Assembly: GCF_001280205.1 (NCBI RefSeq)
Contig: NZ_CP012573.1
Location: forward strand, 2,976,001-3,040,000
Direction of reading: 5' to 3'
Source of the DNA: Clavibacter capsici
GTDB lineage: Bacteria > Actinomycetota > Actinomycetes > Actinomycetales > Microbacteriaceae
Length of the DNA stretch: 64,000 nt
Shown piece by piece: positions 50,196 through 58,557 of the stretch; position 1 is the stretch's first letter; each line of letters opens with the position of its first letter. The notes below the pieces were generated by a model that was not told the DNA's origin, searched no databases, and was given only the letters and a program-made list of their open reading frames with translations. The position numbers and the translations under genes are program-made.

Positions 50196-51578
50196 ATGAG
50201 CCCGTTGCCCCCGCAGGTGCTGAGCCCCCTCGACGGTCGCTACGCCCCCGTCGTCACCGAGCTCGGCGAGCACCTCTCGGAGGCGGGCCTCAACCGGGCG
50301 CGCATCCACGTCGAGGTCGAGTGGCTCATCCACCTCACCGACCGGTCGCTCCTCTCCTCCTCTCCCTTCACGGAGGAGCAGAAGGCGGCGCTGCGGCGCG
50401 TCGTCGCGGAGTTCGGGCAGGAGCAGATCGACGCGCTCGCCCGGGTCGAGGCCGTCACCCGGCACGACGTGAAGGCCGTCGAGTACTTCGTGCGGGACCG
50501 CCTCGCGGAGCTGGGCCTCGGGCACGTCGCGGAGCTCACGCACTTCGCCTGCACGAGCGAGGACATCAACAACCTCTCCTACGCGCTCGTCATCGACCGC
50601 GCCGTGCGGGAGGTGTGGCTGCCGAAGCTGGTGTCCGTCATCGGCGCGCTCCGCGAGCGGGCCCTCCTGTTCCGCGACGACGCGATGCTGTCGCGCACGC
50701 ACGGGCAGCCGGCCACCCCCACCACGCTCGGCAAGGAGCTCGCGGTGTTCGTGCACCGGCTCGAGCGCCTGCGCGCGGACGTGGAGGACGTCGAGGTGCT
50801 CGGCAAGTTCAGCGGCGCCACGGGCACGTTCGCCGCGCACCTCGCGGCCGACGCCGACGTCGACTGGCCCGCCGAGTCGCGCGCGTTCGTCACGGGCCTC
50901 GGCCTCGTGTGGAACCCGCTCACCACGCAGATCGAGTCGCACGACTGGCAGGCCGAGCTCTACACGCGCATCGCGCACGTCAACCGGGTGCTGCACAACC
51001 TCTGCACCGACGTGTGGACCTACATCTCCATGGGCTACTTCCGGCAGATCCCGCAGGCGGGCGCCACCGGGTCGTCCACCATGCCGCACAAGATCAACCC
51101 CATCCGGTTCGAGAACGCCGAGGCGAACCTCGAGCTGTCGAACGCGTTCCTCGACTCGCTCTCCTCGACCCTCGTCACCTCGCGCCTGCAGCGCGACCTC
51201 ACCGACTCCACGACGCAGCGGAACGTCGGCGTCGCCCTCGGCCACTCGCTGCTCGCGCTCGACAACATCGGGCGCGGGCTCCTCGAGATCGACGTCGACC
51301 GGGCGCTGCTGGCGTCCGACCTCGACGCGAACTGGGAGGTGCTCGGCGAGGCCATCCAGACGGTCATCCGCGCGGAGATCGTCGCGGGACGCAGCTCCAT
51401 CAGCGACCCCTACGCGGTGCTGAAGGAGCTCACGCGCGGCAAGCGGGTCGGTCGCGACGACATGCGCGCGTTCGTGTCCGGGCTCGACATCGGGGACGCG
51501 GCGAAGGCGCGGCTGCTCGAGCTGACGCCCGCCGGGTACGCGGGGCTGGCATCGCAGCTGGTCGACCGCATCCTCTGA
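50196..51578 (+). CDS. purB: adenylosuccinate lyase
   Basis: A 460-aa fumarase-superfamily enzyme that acts twice in purine synthesis. It begins SPLDGRYAPVV, and contains the catalytic THGQPATPTTLGKE region and the signature GSSTMPHKINPI. AGGAG is eight bases before the ATG. It is of the longer E. coli PurB type rather than the 430-aa Bacillus type. Confidence 0.96.
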   Translation: MSPLPPQVLSPLDGRYAPVVTELGEHLSEAGLNRARIHVEVEWLIHLTDRSLLSSSPFTEEQKAALRRVVAEFGQEQIDALARVEAVTRHDVKAVEYFVRDRLAELGLGHVAELTHFACTSEDINNLSYALVIDRAVREVWLPKLVSVIGALRERALLFRDDAMLSRTHGQPATPTTLGKELAVFVHRLERLRADVEDVEVLGKFSGATGTFAAHLAADADVDWPAESRAFVTGLGLVWNPLTTQIESHDWQAELYTRIAHVNRVLHNLCTDVWTYISMGYFRQIPQAGATGSSTMPHKINPIRFENAEANLELSNAFLDSLSSTLVTSRLQRDLTDSTTQRNVGVALGHSLLALDNIGRGLLEIDVDRALLASDLDANWEVLGEAIQTVIRAEIVAGRSSISDPYAVLKELTRGKRVGRDDMRAFVSGLDIGDAAKARLLELTPAGYAGLASQLVDRIL

Positions 51579-51586
51579 GCCGGGAG

Positions 51587-51617
51587 GCCGGGACCCTCGT
51601 CGAGGCGGGATCCCGGC
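51587..51617. terminator. possible hairpin after purB
   Basis: GCCGGGA (51587-51593) and TCCCGGC (51611-51617), 7 bp around a 17-base loop that itself can fold (CTCGTCGAG). Confidence 0.45.
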
Positions 51618-51660
51618 ACCCGTCCGCGGGACGGATCGAGCCGGCGCCGAGCCGGGCGGC

Positions 51661-51930
51661 TCAGTGCCGGGTCGGCCGATCCGGGTGGTCCTGCTCGTCC
51701 ATGTCCTGGAGCTCGTCGCGGTTCGGCTTGAACGACAGAGCGAGCATGGCGAGCATCACGAGCGCGCCGATGAACGCGACGCCCGTGAAGACGACCACGA
51801 CCGTCCACGACTGCGCGTCGCCCGGTCGCGTGCTCAGCGCCACGATGAGGCCCACGAACGCGGCGAGCGCCGCCGCGATGCCGAGCAGCTCGGCGGGGCG
51901 CATGCGGTCCTTGCGGATGTCAGAAGTCAC
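51661..51930 (-). CDS. small membrane protein
   Basis: 89 aa from the GTG two bases after the preceding gene's stop. Two hydrophobic segments (LLGIAAALAAFVGLIVALS and TVVVVFTGVAFIGALVMLAMLAL) are followed by an acidic tail. It is coupled to the upstream membrane protein gene. No known function. Confidence 0.65.
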   Translation of the reverse strand: MTSDIRKDRMRPAELLGIAAALAAFVGLIVALSTRPGDAQSWTVVVVFTGVAFIGALVMLAMLALSFKPNRDELQDMDEQDHPDRPTRH

Positions 51931-51932
51931 GG

Positions 51933-52607
51933 TCAGCTCGCGCTCTCGGTCGTTCGGGGGGCGTCCGCCGCGGAGGTCGCGGTGGGCGTGGAGGTGCCCC
52001 ACTTCATGCTCAGGGCGGCGATGACCAGGAAGACCCCGACGATCGCCGCGTAGGCGCCCAGCAGGCCGACGGCCACGACGGGCGCGGTGAGCTGGCCCTC
52101 GCGCTGCTCGACGCCGCCGTACTGGACGAGGAGGTCCGGCGGGACCAGGAGGAAGGCGACGGCGAGGACGACGGTGAGCGCGCCGGCGGTGATCGCGTCG
52201 GTCGCGCCCGGCACGCGGCCGCGCGAACGCAGGCCGGAGACGAGCTCGAGGAAGCCGGTGATCGCGGCCCAGACGCTGACGACGTAGAGGAGCACCAGGA
52301 CGCCGCCGTCGCGGGCGAGCAGCGCGGCGACGCCGGCCACCACGGTGAGCGCGCCCTGGACGATGGCGCTCGTGCGGATCCGCGCGGCCGGTCCGCGGAG
52401 CGCCCGGGCGCCGAGGCCCGCGGTGATCAGGCCGGAGACGATCGCGAAGGCGCCGAACGCCACGAGGCCGAGGGCCGGCGAGTGGTCGCTGGAGAAGGTG
52501 ATGAACGCGGCGAGCGCGAGGGCGGGCAGTGCGCGCAGGAGGAGCACGGGCCAGTACGCCGCCCGGAACGTCAGCTCGTCCTCGGACACGGCAGCCTCTC
52601 TCTCCAT
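51933..52607 (-). CDS. membrane protein (DUF308/HdeD-like)
   Basis: 224 aa with six hydrophobic segments in an HdeD-like arrangement: WPVLLLRALPALALAAFITF, ALGLVAFGAFAIVSGLITAG, and VLVLLYVVSVWAAITGFLELVSG in the middle. The start at 52607 has TAGGCT seven bases upstream. It is divergent from the 38-aa gene and shares its transcript with the small membrane protein. Confidence 0.72.
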   Translation of the reverse strand: MEREAAVSEDELTFRAAYWPVLLLRALPALALAAFITFSSDHSPALGLVAFGAFAIVSGLITAGLGARALRGPAARIRTSAIVQGALTVVAGVAALLARDGGVLVLLYVVSVWAAITGFLELVSGLRSRGRVPGATDAITAGALTVVLAVAFLLVPPDLLVQYGGVEQREGQLTAPVVAVGLLGAYAAIVGVFLVIAALSMKWGTSTPTATSAADAPRTTESAS

Positions 52608-52614
52608 CCGGGCC

Positions 52615-52620
52615 AGCCTA
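52615..52620 (-). promoter_or_regulatory. -10 element of the HdeD-like gene (leaderless)
   Basis: TAGGCT on the minus strand, seven bases before the ATG. Confidence 0.5.
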
Positions 52621-52682
52621 CTCGGTGGGTTCCTGGGCGGACGCTCGGCCGGACGCGCGCTGACGGCTCCTCGGGGCTGGCC

Positions 52683-52688
52683 TAGGCT
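52683..52688 (+). promoter_or_regulatory. -10 element of the 38-aa gene (leaderless)
   Basis: TAGGCT, six bases before the GTG at 52695. Confidence 0.5.
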
Positions 52689-52694
52689 CGGAGA

Positions 52695-52811
52695 GTGACG
52701 AGTCCCCTCCCCCGTCTGGTCGCCGCGGCGACCGGTGCGGTCGTCGGGCTCGCGGTCGTCTGCGCCGTGGGCGTGGCCTGCGGGATCGTCTACGCGCACC
52801 GGGCGTTCTGA
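52695..52811 (+). CDS. 38-aa single-pass membrane peptide
   Basis: GTG-started frame of 39 codons: VTSPLPRLVAAATGAVVGLA, then a second hydrophobic part ending GIVYAHRAF. One membrane segment with short polar ends. The TAGGCT box placed exactly six bases before the GTG, as in larger genes nearby, is the main support. It is too short to be judged by length, and the function is unknown. Confidence 0.5.
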   Translation: MTSPLPRLVAAATGAVVGLAVVCAVGVACGIVYAHRAF

Positions 52812-52970
52812 GCCCCGGCGGCCGAGGGGTCGCCTGCTCGGGAGGCGCGGGCCGGGTCCGCCCGTCCCGCCGGTCCGTCCGCGCGCGATCCACCGCAGCA
52901 CCCGCGCACGCCGCACCAGCACCAGCACCGCGCGGCTGCCGCACCCCGTCCGCTACCGAGAGGCCCCGCC

Positions 52971-53855
52971 GTGCCCCAGCCCGAGACCGCGCCGCGACCC
53001 GCCTCCGACGGCGGCCGGGCGACCGCCGGGTTCATCCCCGTCGACCGCGCCGTCGTCGCCGCGCCCGAGGGCGCCGAGGCGGCCCTGGCCCACAGAGACC
53101 GCCTGGCGCTCGGCATCGACATCGGCGGCACGACCCTCAAGGCGGGCATCGTCGACGTGACCACGGGGATCCGACTCACCGAGCGCATGACGGTCGGCAA
53201 GCCGGTCGGCGGCGAGCCCGAGGACATCGCCGACGTCATCGCCGAGATCGTGCTGGAGCTCACGCCGGACGAGGACCTGCCCGTGGGCGTCGGCGTCCCG
53301 GGCATCGTGCGCGACGGGATCGTGCGCTCCTCCGCCCACATCTCCGACCGCTGGCTCGGCATGGACGCGCGCACCGCGATCCGCGAGCGCAGCGGGATCG
53401 ACGTGCTCACCGTGAACGACGCCGACGCCGCCGGGGTGGCCGAGCTCGAGTACGGCGTGCTGCAGGGCCGCGGCGGCCTCGTGATCCTCACCACGCTCGG
53501 CACGGGCATCGGCACGGCGCTGCTGCACGACGGGACGCTCATCCCGAACAGCGAGCTCGGCCACGTCCACATCGACGGCGGCGACTACGAGATGCAGGCC
53601 GCGTTCTCCGCGGTGCGGCGCGAGGGGCTGACGTTCGAGGTCTGGGCGGCGCGGCTCGAGCGGTACTACCGGCACCTCGAGTCGATCATGTCGCCCGACC
53701 TCATCGTCGTGGGCGGCGCGGCGGCGCACGAGTTCGCCCGCTTCTCGGGGTTCCTGCACCTCGACACGGAGATCATCGCCGCGAGCCGGGGCAACGACGC
53801 CGGGCTCGTGGGCGCCGCGCTGCTGGCGCATCGCACGGGCGTCGCCCCGGACTGA
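52971..53855 (+). CDS. ppgK: polyphosphate glucokinase
   Basis: A 294-aa ROK-family kinase. Residues about 44-58 (LALGIDIGGTTLKAGIVD) form the phosphate loop. VNDADAAGVAELEYG carries the catalytic Asp, and TTLGTGIGTALLHDG with LIPNSELGHV is the PpgK-type signature. It uses polyphosphate (and usually ATP) to phosphorylate glucose; this is typical of actinobacteria. GTG start with GAGAGG upstream. A 35-residue extra N-terminus precedes the domain. Confidence 0.93.
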   Translation: MPQPETAPRPASDGGRATAGFIPVDRAVVAAPEGAEAALAHRDRLALGIDIGGTTLKAGIVDVTTGIRLTERMTVGKPVGGEPEDIADVIAEIVLELTPDEDLPVGVGVPGIVRDGIVRSSAHISDRWLGMDARTAIRERSGIDVLTVNDADAAGVAELEYGVLQGRGGLVILTTLGTGIGTALLHDGTLIPNSELGHVHIDGGDYEMQAAFSAVRREGLTFEVWAARLERYYRHLESIMSPDLIVVGGAAAHEFARFSGFLHLDTEIIAASRGNDAGLVGAALLAHRTGVAPD

Positions 53856-53892
53856 GCCGGGCCGGCGCCCGGCCGCGGGGCGCGCTCCGCGG

Positions 53893-53898
53893 CAGACT
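53893..53898 (+). promoter_or_regulatory. weak -10-like element of the glycerate kinase gene
   Basis: CAGACT, six bases before the ATG at 53905. Confidence 0.3.
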
Positions 53899-53904
53899 GG
53901 CGGC

Positions 53905-55026
53905 ATGAGCACCGCCGCTCCCCGCCCGCTGCGCGTCGTCATGGCGCCCGACTCGCTCACCGGATCCGCCACCGCCGTCGAGGCCGCCCGGGCGCTCCGC
54001 CGCGGCTGGCTCCGTGCGCGCCCCGCCGACGACGTGGTGATCGCGCCCATGGCCGACGGCGGGCAGGGCACCCTCGACGTGCTCGCCGCGGCGGTCCCCG
54101 GTGCGCGGCGCGTGCCCGTCCGCGTCACCGGCCCCGACGACCGTCCGGTGGACGCGCACTGGCTCCTGCTGCCCGACGGCACCGGCGCGGTGGAGGTGGC
54201 GTCGACGAGCGGGATCACGCTGCTCGATCCGCTGCGTCCCCTCACCGCGCACACCCGCGGATTCGGCCAGGCGATCCGGGCGGCCCTCGACGCCGGCGTG
54301 CCGCGCCTCCTGCTCGCGCTCGGCGGCAGCTCGTCCACCGACGGCGGCGTGGGCGCGCTGCGCGAGCTCGGCGCTCGGGTCGTCCGCGCGGACGGGTCCC
54401 CGGCGGGCGACGGCGGCGGCGCGCTGGCGGGGATCGCCGTGCTGGACCTCGCGGGTCTCCACGCGCTCCCGGCCGGCGGCGCGCGGATCCTCGGCGACGT
54501 CGACGCGCCGCTCACCGGCCCCGCGGGCGCCGCCGCCGTGTACGGGCCGCAGAAGGGCGCGACGCCGGCCCACGTCCGCGCGCTCGATGCCGGCCTCGCG
54601 CACCTCGCGGCGCTCCTCGACATCGACCCGGCCACGCCCGGATCCGGTGCCGCCGGCGGCACCGCCGCGGGGCTGGCCGCCTGGGGCGCCCTCCCGACGT
54701 CGGGCTCCGCGGGCGTCGCCGAGGCGATCGGGCTCGCCGGCCTCGTCGCGGGCGCGGACGTCGTGGTCACGGGCGAGGGCCGGTTCGACGCGCAGTCGCG
54801 GACCGGCAAGGTGGCCTCGCGCGTCCTCGACCTGGCCCGCGAGCACGGCGCCCGCGCGATCCTCGTGGCCGGCGCGATCGCCGTGCCGACCGACGGCTTC
54901 GCGGCCGCGCGCTCGCTCACCGAGCTGGCGGGATCCGCCGACGCCGCGCGCGCCGACGCGGCCGCGTGGCTCGAGCGGGCGGCGGAGGACGTCGCGCGCG
55001 ACCACCTGGCGACGCGCGCGAGCTGA
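53905..55026 (+). CDS. glycerate kinase (GlxK/GarK type)
   Basis: A 373-aa class-II-type glycerate kinase. The motifs MAPDSLTGSATAVEAARALRRG at the N-terminus, PMADGGQGTL, LALGGSSSTDGGVGAL, and VTGEGRFDAQSRTGKVAS near the end are all present. It phosphorylates glycerate to 2- or 3-phosphoglycerate. Spaced only 49 bases from ppgK but with its own short upstream element. Confidence 0.93.
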   Translation: MSTAAPRPLRVVMAPDSLTGSATAVEAARALRRGWLRARPADDVVIAPMADGGQGTLDVLAAAVPGARRVPVRVTGPDDRPVDAHWLLLPDGTGAVEVASTSGITLLDPLRPLTAHTRGFGQAIRAALDAGVPRLLLALGGSSSTDGGVGALRELGARVVRADGSPAGDGGGALAGIAVLDLAGLHALPAGGARILGDVDAPLTGPAGAAAVYGPQKGATPAHVRALDAGLAHLAALLDIDPATPGSGAAGGTAAGLAAWGALPTSGSAGVAEAIGLAGLVAGADVVVTGEGRFDAQSRTGKVASRVLDLAREHGARAILVAGAIAVPTDGFAAARSLTELAGSADAARADAAAWLERAAEDVARDHLATRAS

Positions 55027-55080
55027 GCTGCGGGCGACGGGACGGCGGGCGCGACGCAGCCCCGCGGATCCCCCGCGCTG

Positions 55081-56265
55081 CTACCGGTCCGCCCGCTCCC
55101 GCAGCAGCCGGTACTCCTCGGCGACGTCCGCCGCCGCGACGTCCCAGGTGCGCCCGGCGGCGTGCTCCCGCGCCGACGCCGACAGCCGGGCGAGTGCGGG
55201 CCCGTCGGCGAGCAGGTCGCGGATCGCCCGGGCCCAGTCGGCGGGATCCCGCGTGGCCACGAACACCCCGCTCACGCCCTCGCGCACGCTGTCGACGAGC
55301 CCCTCCGTGCGCGACGCGACCACGGGCGTCCCGCACGCCGCCGCCTCCAGCGCGACCAGCCCGTACGTCTCCGCGGCCGACGGCATGAGCGCCAGGTGCG
55401 CGCCGGCGAGCGTGCGGGCGGTCGCCGCACGGTCGAGCGCGCCGACGAAGACGACGTCGTCCTCCAGCCCGAGCGACCGCACCAGCGCGTGCAGGCCGGC
55501 GGCGTAGGCGTCGCGGCCGGGCGAGACGCCGCCGGCGATCACGAGCAGCGGGCGGGTGGCGGGATCCAGCAGGGCGAGGGCCCGGAGCGCCACGTCCTGT
55601 CCCTTGAGCGGCTGGATCCGGCCGAGCAGCACGACGCGCACGCGACCGCCGCCGCCGCGCCCCGACGGCTCCCGCAGGAACGCCTCCTCCACGCCCGGCG
55701 CCACGACGTGCACGGTCGCCGGATCCGCGTCGTACGCCTCCACGAGCAGCCGCCGCTCCGACTCCGCGGACGCCACGACGAGGTCCGAGGCGCGCACGAG
55801 CCGCGCCTCGTCCGCGAGCCGCTCCTCCGGCTCCGGGGTGTCGCCCGGCACGAGCCGGCGGTTCTTGCCGGCGGACACCGAGTGCAGCGTCAGCACGTGC
55901 GGCACGCCCCACGCCCGCGCGACGGGCAGGGCGGCCACGGCCGACAGCCAGTAGTGGCTGTGCACGACGTCGGCGGGCGGCAGCGCGGCGAGCGCGGCGG
56001 CGAACGCGTCCGTGATCCCCGGCAGCTCCTCCTTCGGCACCGGCCCGACCGGCCCCGCGCGCAGCGCCAGCAGCTCGACGCCGGGCGCGACGCGCATGGT
56101 CGGCGGGTCCGCGGGATCCGTCGCGCGCGTGATCAGCCGCACCTCGTGCCCCTGCCGGCCGAGGCTCCGCGCGAGCTCCAGCAGGTAGACGTTCAGCCCG
56201 CCGGCGTCGCCGGTGCTGGGCTCCTGGATCGGCGACGTGTGCAGCGAGACGAACGCGATCCTCAT
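55081..56265 (-). CDS. GT4 glycosyltransferase, MshA-like
   Basis: A 394-aa GT-B enzyme. The N-terminus MRIAFVSLHTSPIQEPSTGD followed by AGGLNVYLLELAR closely resembles MshA, which adds GlcNAc to inositol-3-phosphate in the first step of mycothiol synthesis. The donor site is in the C-terminal half with GRIQPLKGQDVALRAL and the E-x7-E element (SAAETYGLVALEAAACGTPVV). Slightly shorter than typical MshA (about 420-480), so another sucrose-synthase-like GT4 is possible. TAGGAT is seven bases ahead of the ATG. Confidence 0.85.
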   Translation of the reverse strand: MRIAFVSLHTSPIQEPSTGDAGGLNVYLLELARSLGRQGHEVRLITRATDPADPPTMRVAPGVELLALRAGPVGPVPKEELPGITDAFAAALAALPPADVVHSHYWLSAVAALPVARAWGVPHVLTLHSVSAGKNRRLVPGDTPEPEERLADEARLVRASDLVVASAESERRLLVEAYDADPATVHVVAPGVEEAFLREPSGRGGGGRVRVVLLGRIQPLKGQDVALRALALLDPATRPLLVIAGGVSPGRDAYAAGLHALVRSLGLEDDVVFVGALDRAATARTLAGAHLALMPSAAETYGLVALEAAACGTPVVASRTEGLVDSVREGVSGVFVATRDPADWARAIRDLLADGPALARLSASAREHAAGRTWDVAAADVAEEYRLLRERADR

Positions 56266-56272
56266 GCGCCCG

Positions 56273-56278
56273 ATCCTA
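56273..56278 (-). promoter_or_regulatory. -10 element of the glycosyltransferase gene (leaderless)
   Basis: TAGGAT on the minus strand, seven bases before the ATG. Confidence 0.5.
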
Positions 56279-56292
56279 CGAGCGGCCCGCGA

Positions 56293-57849
56293 TCAGCCCT
56301 CGCCGCCCAGCCGCCCCGCCAGCCGGCCGTGCATGCGGAGGCTGGCGTCGTTCATGCCGTGGATCTCGACCGCGGTCCCGCGGCGCGCGTACTTGGTCGT
56401 GATGGCGTCGAGCGCGGCCACCGTCGAGGCGTCCCACACGTGGGATCCGCTCATGTCGATCCGCACGCGCGTGGGATCCTCCGCGTACCGGAACTGCGTC
56501 GTGAGGTCGTTGCTCGACGCGAAGAACAGCTCGCCGACGACGCGGTACTCGGCGGTCGCCTCGCCGTCTGCGTGAGTGACGACCGCGCGCTCCACCGTCG
56601 CGAACCGCGCCACCCGCCGCGCGAACACGACCATCGCGGCGATCACGCCGACGACGACGCCGATCGCGAGGTTGTGCGTCGCGACGACCACGGCGACCGT
56701 CAGCACCATCACGAGGGTCTCGCCGAGCGGCATGCGCTTCAGCGTCGATGGCCGGATGCTGTGCCAGTCGAACGTGCCCACCGACACCATCACCATCACG
56801 GCCACGAGCGCGGCCATCGGGATCACGGCCACGACGTCGCCGAGCACCACCACGAGCACCAGCAGGAACACGCCCGCGAGGAACGTCGAGATGCGGGTGC
56901 GCGCGCCCGAGACCTTCACGTTGATCATCGTCTGGCCGATCATCGCGCAGCCGCCCATGCCGCCGAACAGGCCCGAGAGCACGTTCGCGGCGCCCTGGCC
57001 CCACGTCTCGCGCGTCTTGTGCGAGGGCGTGTCGGTGATGTCGTCCACGAGCTTCGCGGTCATCAGCGACTCGAGGATGCCGACGAGCGCCATCGCGAGC
57101 GCGTACGGCCCGATGATCCCCAGCGTCTCGAGCGTGAGCGGCACCTGCGGCAGGAACAGCTCGGGCAGGCTCCGCGGCAGCTCGCCCTGGTCGCCGACCG
57201 TGGGCACGGCGAGCGCGCCCAGCACGGTCGCGGCCGTGAGCAGCGCGATGGCGACGAGCGGCGCCGGCACCACGCGCGTGACGCGCGGCAGCAGCACGAG
57301 GATCGCGATACCCACCGCCACGAGCGGGTACACGAGCCACGGCACGTCCACCAGGTTCGGGATCTGCGCCGTGAAGATGAGGATCGCGAGCGCGTTGACG
57401 AAGCCGACCATCACCGACCGCGGGATGAAGCGCATCAGCCGCGCGACGCCGAGCACCGCGAGCACCACCTGCAGGAGCCCCGCGAGGATCACGGTGGCGA
57501 GGAAGTGGTCCATCCCGTGCTCGCGCGCGACGGGCGCGATGACGAGCGCGACGGCGCCCGTGGCCGCCGAGATCATGGCCGGTCGGCCGCCGAGGAACGC
57601 GATGGTCACCGCCATGACGAACGACGAGAAGAGGCCGACGCGCGGATCCACGCCCGCGATGATCGAGAACGAGATCGCCTCGGGGATGAGCGCGAGCGCC
57701 ACCACCAGCCCGGCGAGCGCCTCTCGCGTGAGGATGCGCGGCGTGCGGAGCGCCTCGAGCACGGTGGGCGAGGGCGACGGCGCGGCGCTGCCGGCGGATC
57801 CGGGGCCCGACGGGGTGGGCTCGGCGGCGGCGGGGGGCATGGCGGTCAC
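56293..57849 (-). CDS. SulP-family inorganic anion transporter
   Basis: A 518-aa membrane protein with about 11-12 segments in the first 400 residues, then a cytoplasmic STAS domain (about residues 410-515; VRIDMSGSHVWDASTVAALDAI). The N-terminal SulP signature is ILTREALAGLVVALALIPEAI. Substrates in this family are sulfate, bicarbonate, or dicarboxylates; they cannot be told apart here. It is divergent from a MerR regulator, which may control it. Confidence 0.92.
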   Translation of the reverse strand: MTAMPPAAAEPTPSGPGSAGSAAPSPSPTVLEALRTPRILTREALAGLVVALALIPEAISFSIIAGVDPRVGLFSSFVMAVTIAFLGGRPAMISAATGAVALVIAPVAREHGMDHFLATVILAGLLQVVLAVLGVARLMRFIPRSVMVGFVNALAILIFTAQIPNLVDVPWLVYPLVAVGIAILVLLPRVTRVVPAPLVAIALLTAATVLGALAVPTVGDQGELPRSLPELFLPQVPLTLETLGIIGPYALAMALVGILESLMTAKLVDDITDTPSHKTRETWGQGAANVLSGLFGGMGGCAMIGQTMINVKVSGARTRISTFLAGVFLLVLVVVLGDVVAVIPMAALVAVMVMVSVGTFDWHSIRPSTLKRMPLGETLVMVLTVAVVVATHNLAIGVVVGVIAAMVVFARRVARFATVERAVVTHADGEATAEYRVVGELFFASSNDLTTQFRYAEDPTRVRIDMSGSHVWDASTVAALDAITTKYARRGTAVEIHGMNDASLRMHGRLAGRLGGEG

Positions 57850-58046
57850 GGGGCTCCGATCGGATGGCGGCCAGGGGCGGGTGGGCGGATGGTGGGCTCC
57901 GCGATGGGCTCACGCCGGCGGCGCCGCTCGCGCGGCACGCACCGGAGCGCCGGATTCCGCACCCCCGTTCGGGGACAGACGGCGACGGCCCGGCCATCGG
58001 GGAGAATGGGCGGGAGCGGTCGCCCGGCCGCGCCCATCATACCCTT

Positions 58047-58060
58047 CCCTCACGTGAGGG
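58047..58060. promoter_or_regulatory. MerR-type operator palindrome
   Basis: CCCTCACGTGAGGG, a perfect 14-base palindrome 22 bases before the merR-like gene, in the spacer to sulP. Such Ccctcacgtgaggg sites are typical for MerR regulators that bend DNA between widely spaced -35 and -10 boxes. Confidence 0.7.
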
Positions 58061-58082
58061 GAGAGTCCCCCTGGAGGCCCGC

Positions 58083-58472
58083 ATGACGCGACCTGCCGGC
58101 CCCGCGACCATGCAGATCGGCGAGCTCGCCGAGCGCACCGGCCTCTCGCACCGCACGCTCCGCCACTACGACGAGACCGGCCTGCTCCGCCCGTCCGGTC
58201 GCTCCGAGGGCGGCTTCCGCCTCTACACCGACGAGGACCTCGAGCGCCTCCTCCTCATCCGGCGGATGAAGCCGCTCGGGTTCTCGCTGGAGGAGATGAT
58301 GCGCCTGCTCGAGGTCACCGACGCCCTCGACGCCGCCGGTCCCGACGACGACGTGGCCGCGCTCCGCGCCGCCCTCGCCGCGTTCATCGCCGACGCGGAG
58401 GAGCGCCGTCGACGCCTGGCCGAGCACCTCGGCATGGCCGACGAGTTCCTCGACCGCCTCCGCGCGCGCTGA
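58083..58472 (+). CDS. MerR-family transcriptional regulator
   Basis: 129 aa. The N-terminal winged helix QIGELAERTGLSHRTLRHYDETGLL is followed by GFRLYTDEDLERLLLIRRMKPLGFSLEEM, then a coiled-coil dimer helix (DVAALRAALAAFIADAEERRRRLAEH). No metal-binding Cys is present, so it senses something other than a metal. GGAGG is before the ATG. The upstream palindrome suggests autoregulation and control of the divergent SulP transporter. Confidence 0.9.
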   Translation: MTRPAGPATMQIGELAERTGLSHRTLRHYDETGLLRPSGRSEGGFRLYTDEDLERLLLIRRMKPLGFSLEEMMRLLEVTDALDAAGPDDDVAALRAALAAFIADAEERRRRLAEHLGMADEFLDRLRAR

Positions 58473-58545
58473 TCCCGCGGGTCGCCCGCACCCGCGGACC
58501 CCGTCCGCCCCGGCTCCGCGGCGGAACCCTCCCGTGACGGCCTCG

Positions 58546-58551
58546 TACCAT
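58546..58551 (+). promoter_or_regulatory. -10 element of prfC (leaderless)
   Basis: TACCAT, six bases before the GTG at 58558. Confidence 0.45.
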
Positions 58552-58557
58552 GGGGAG

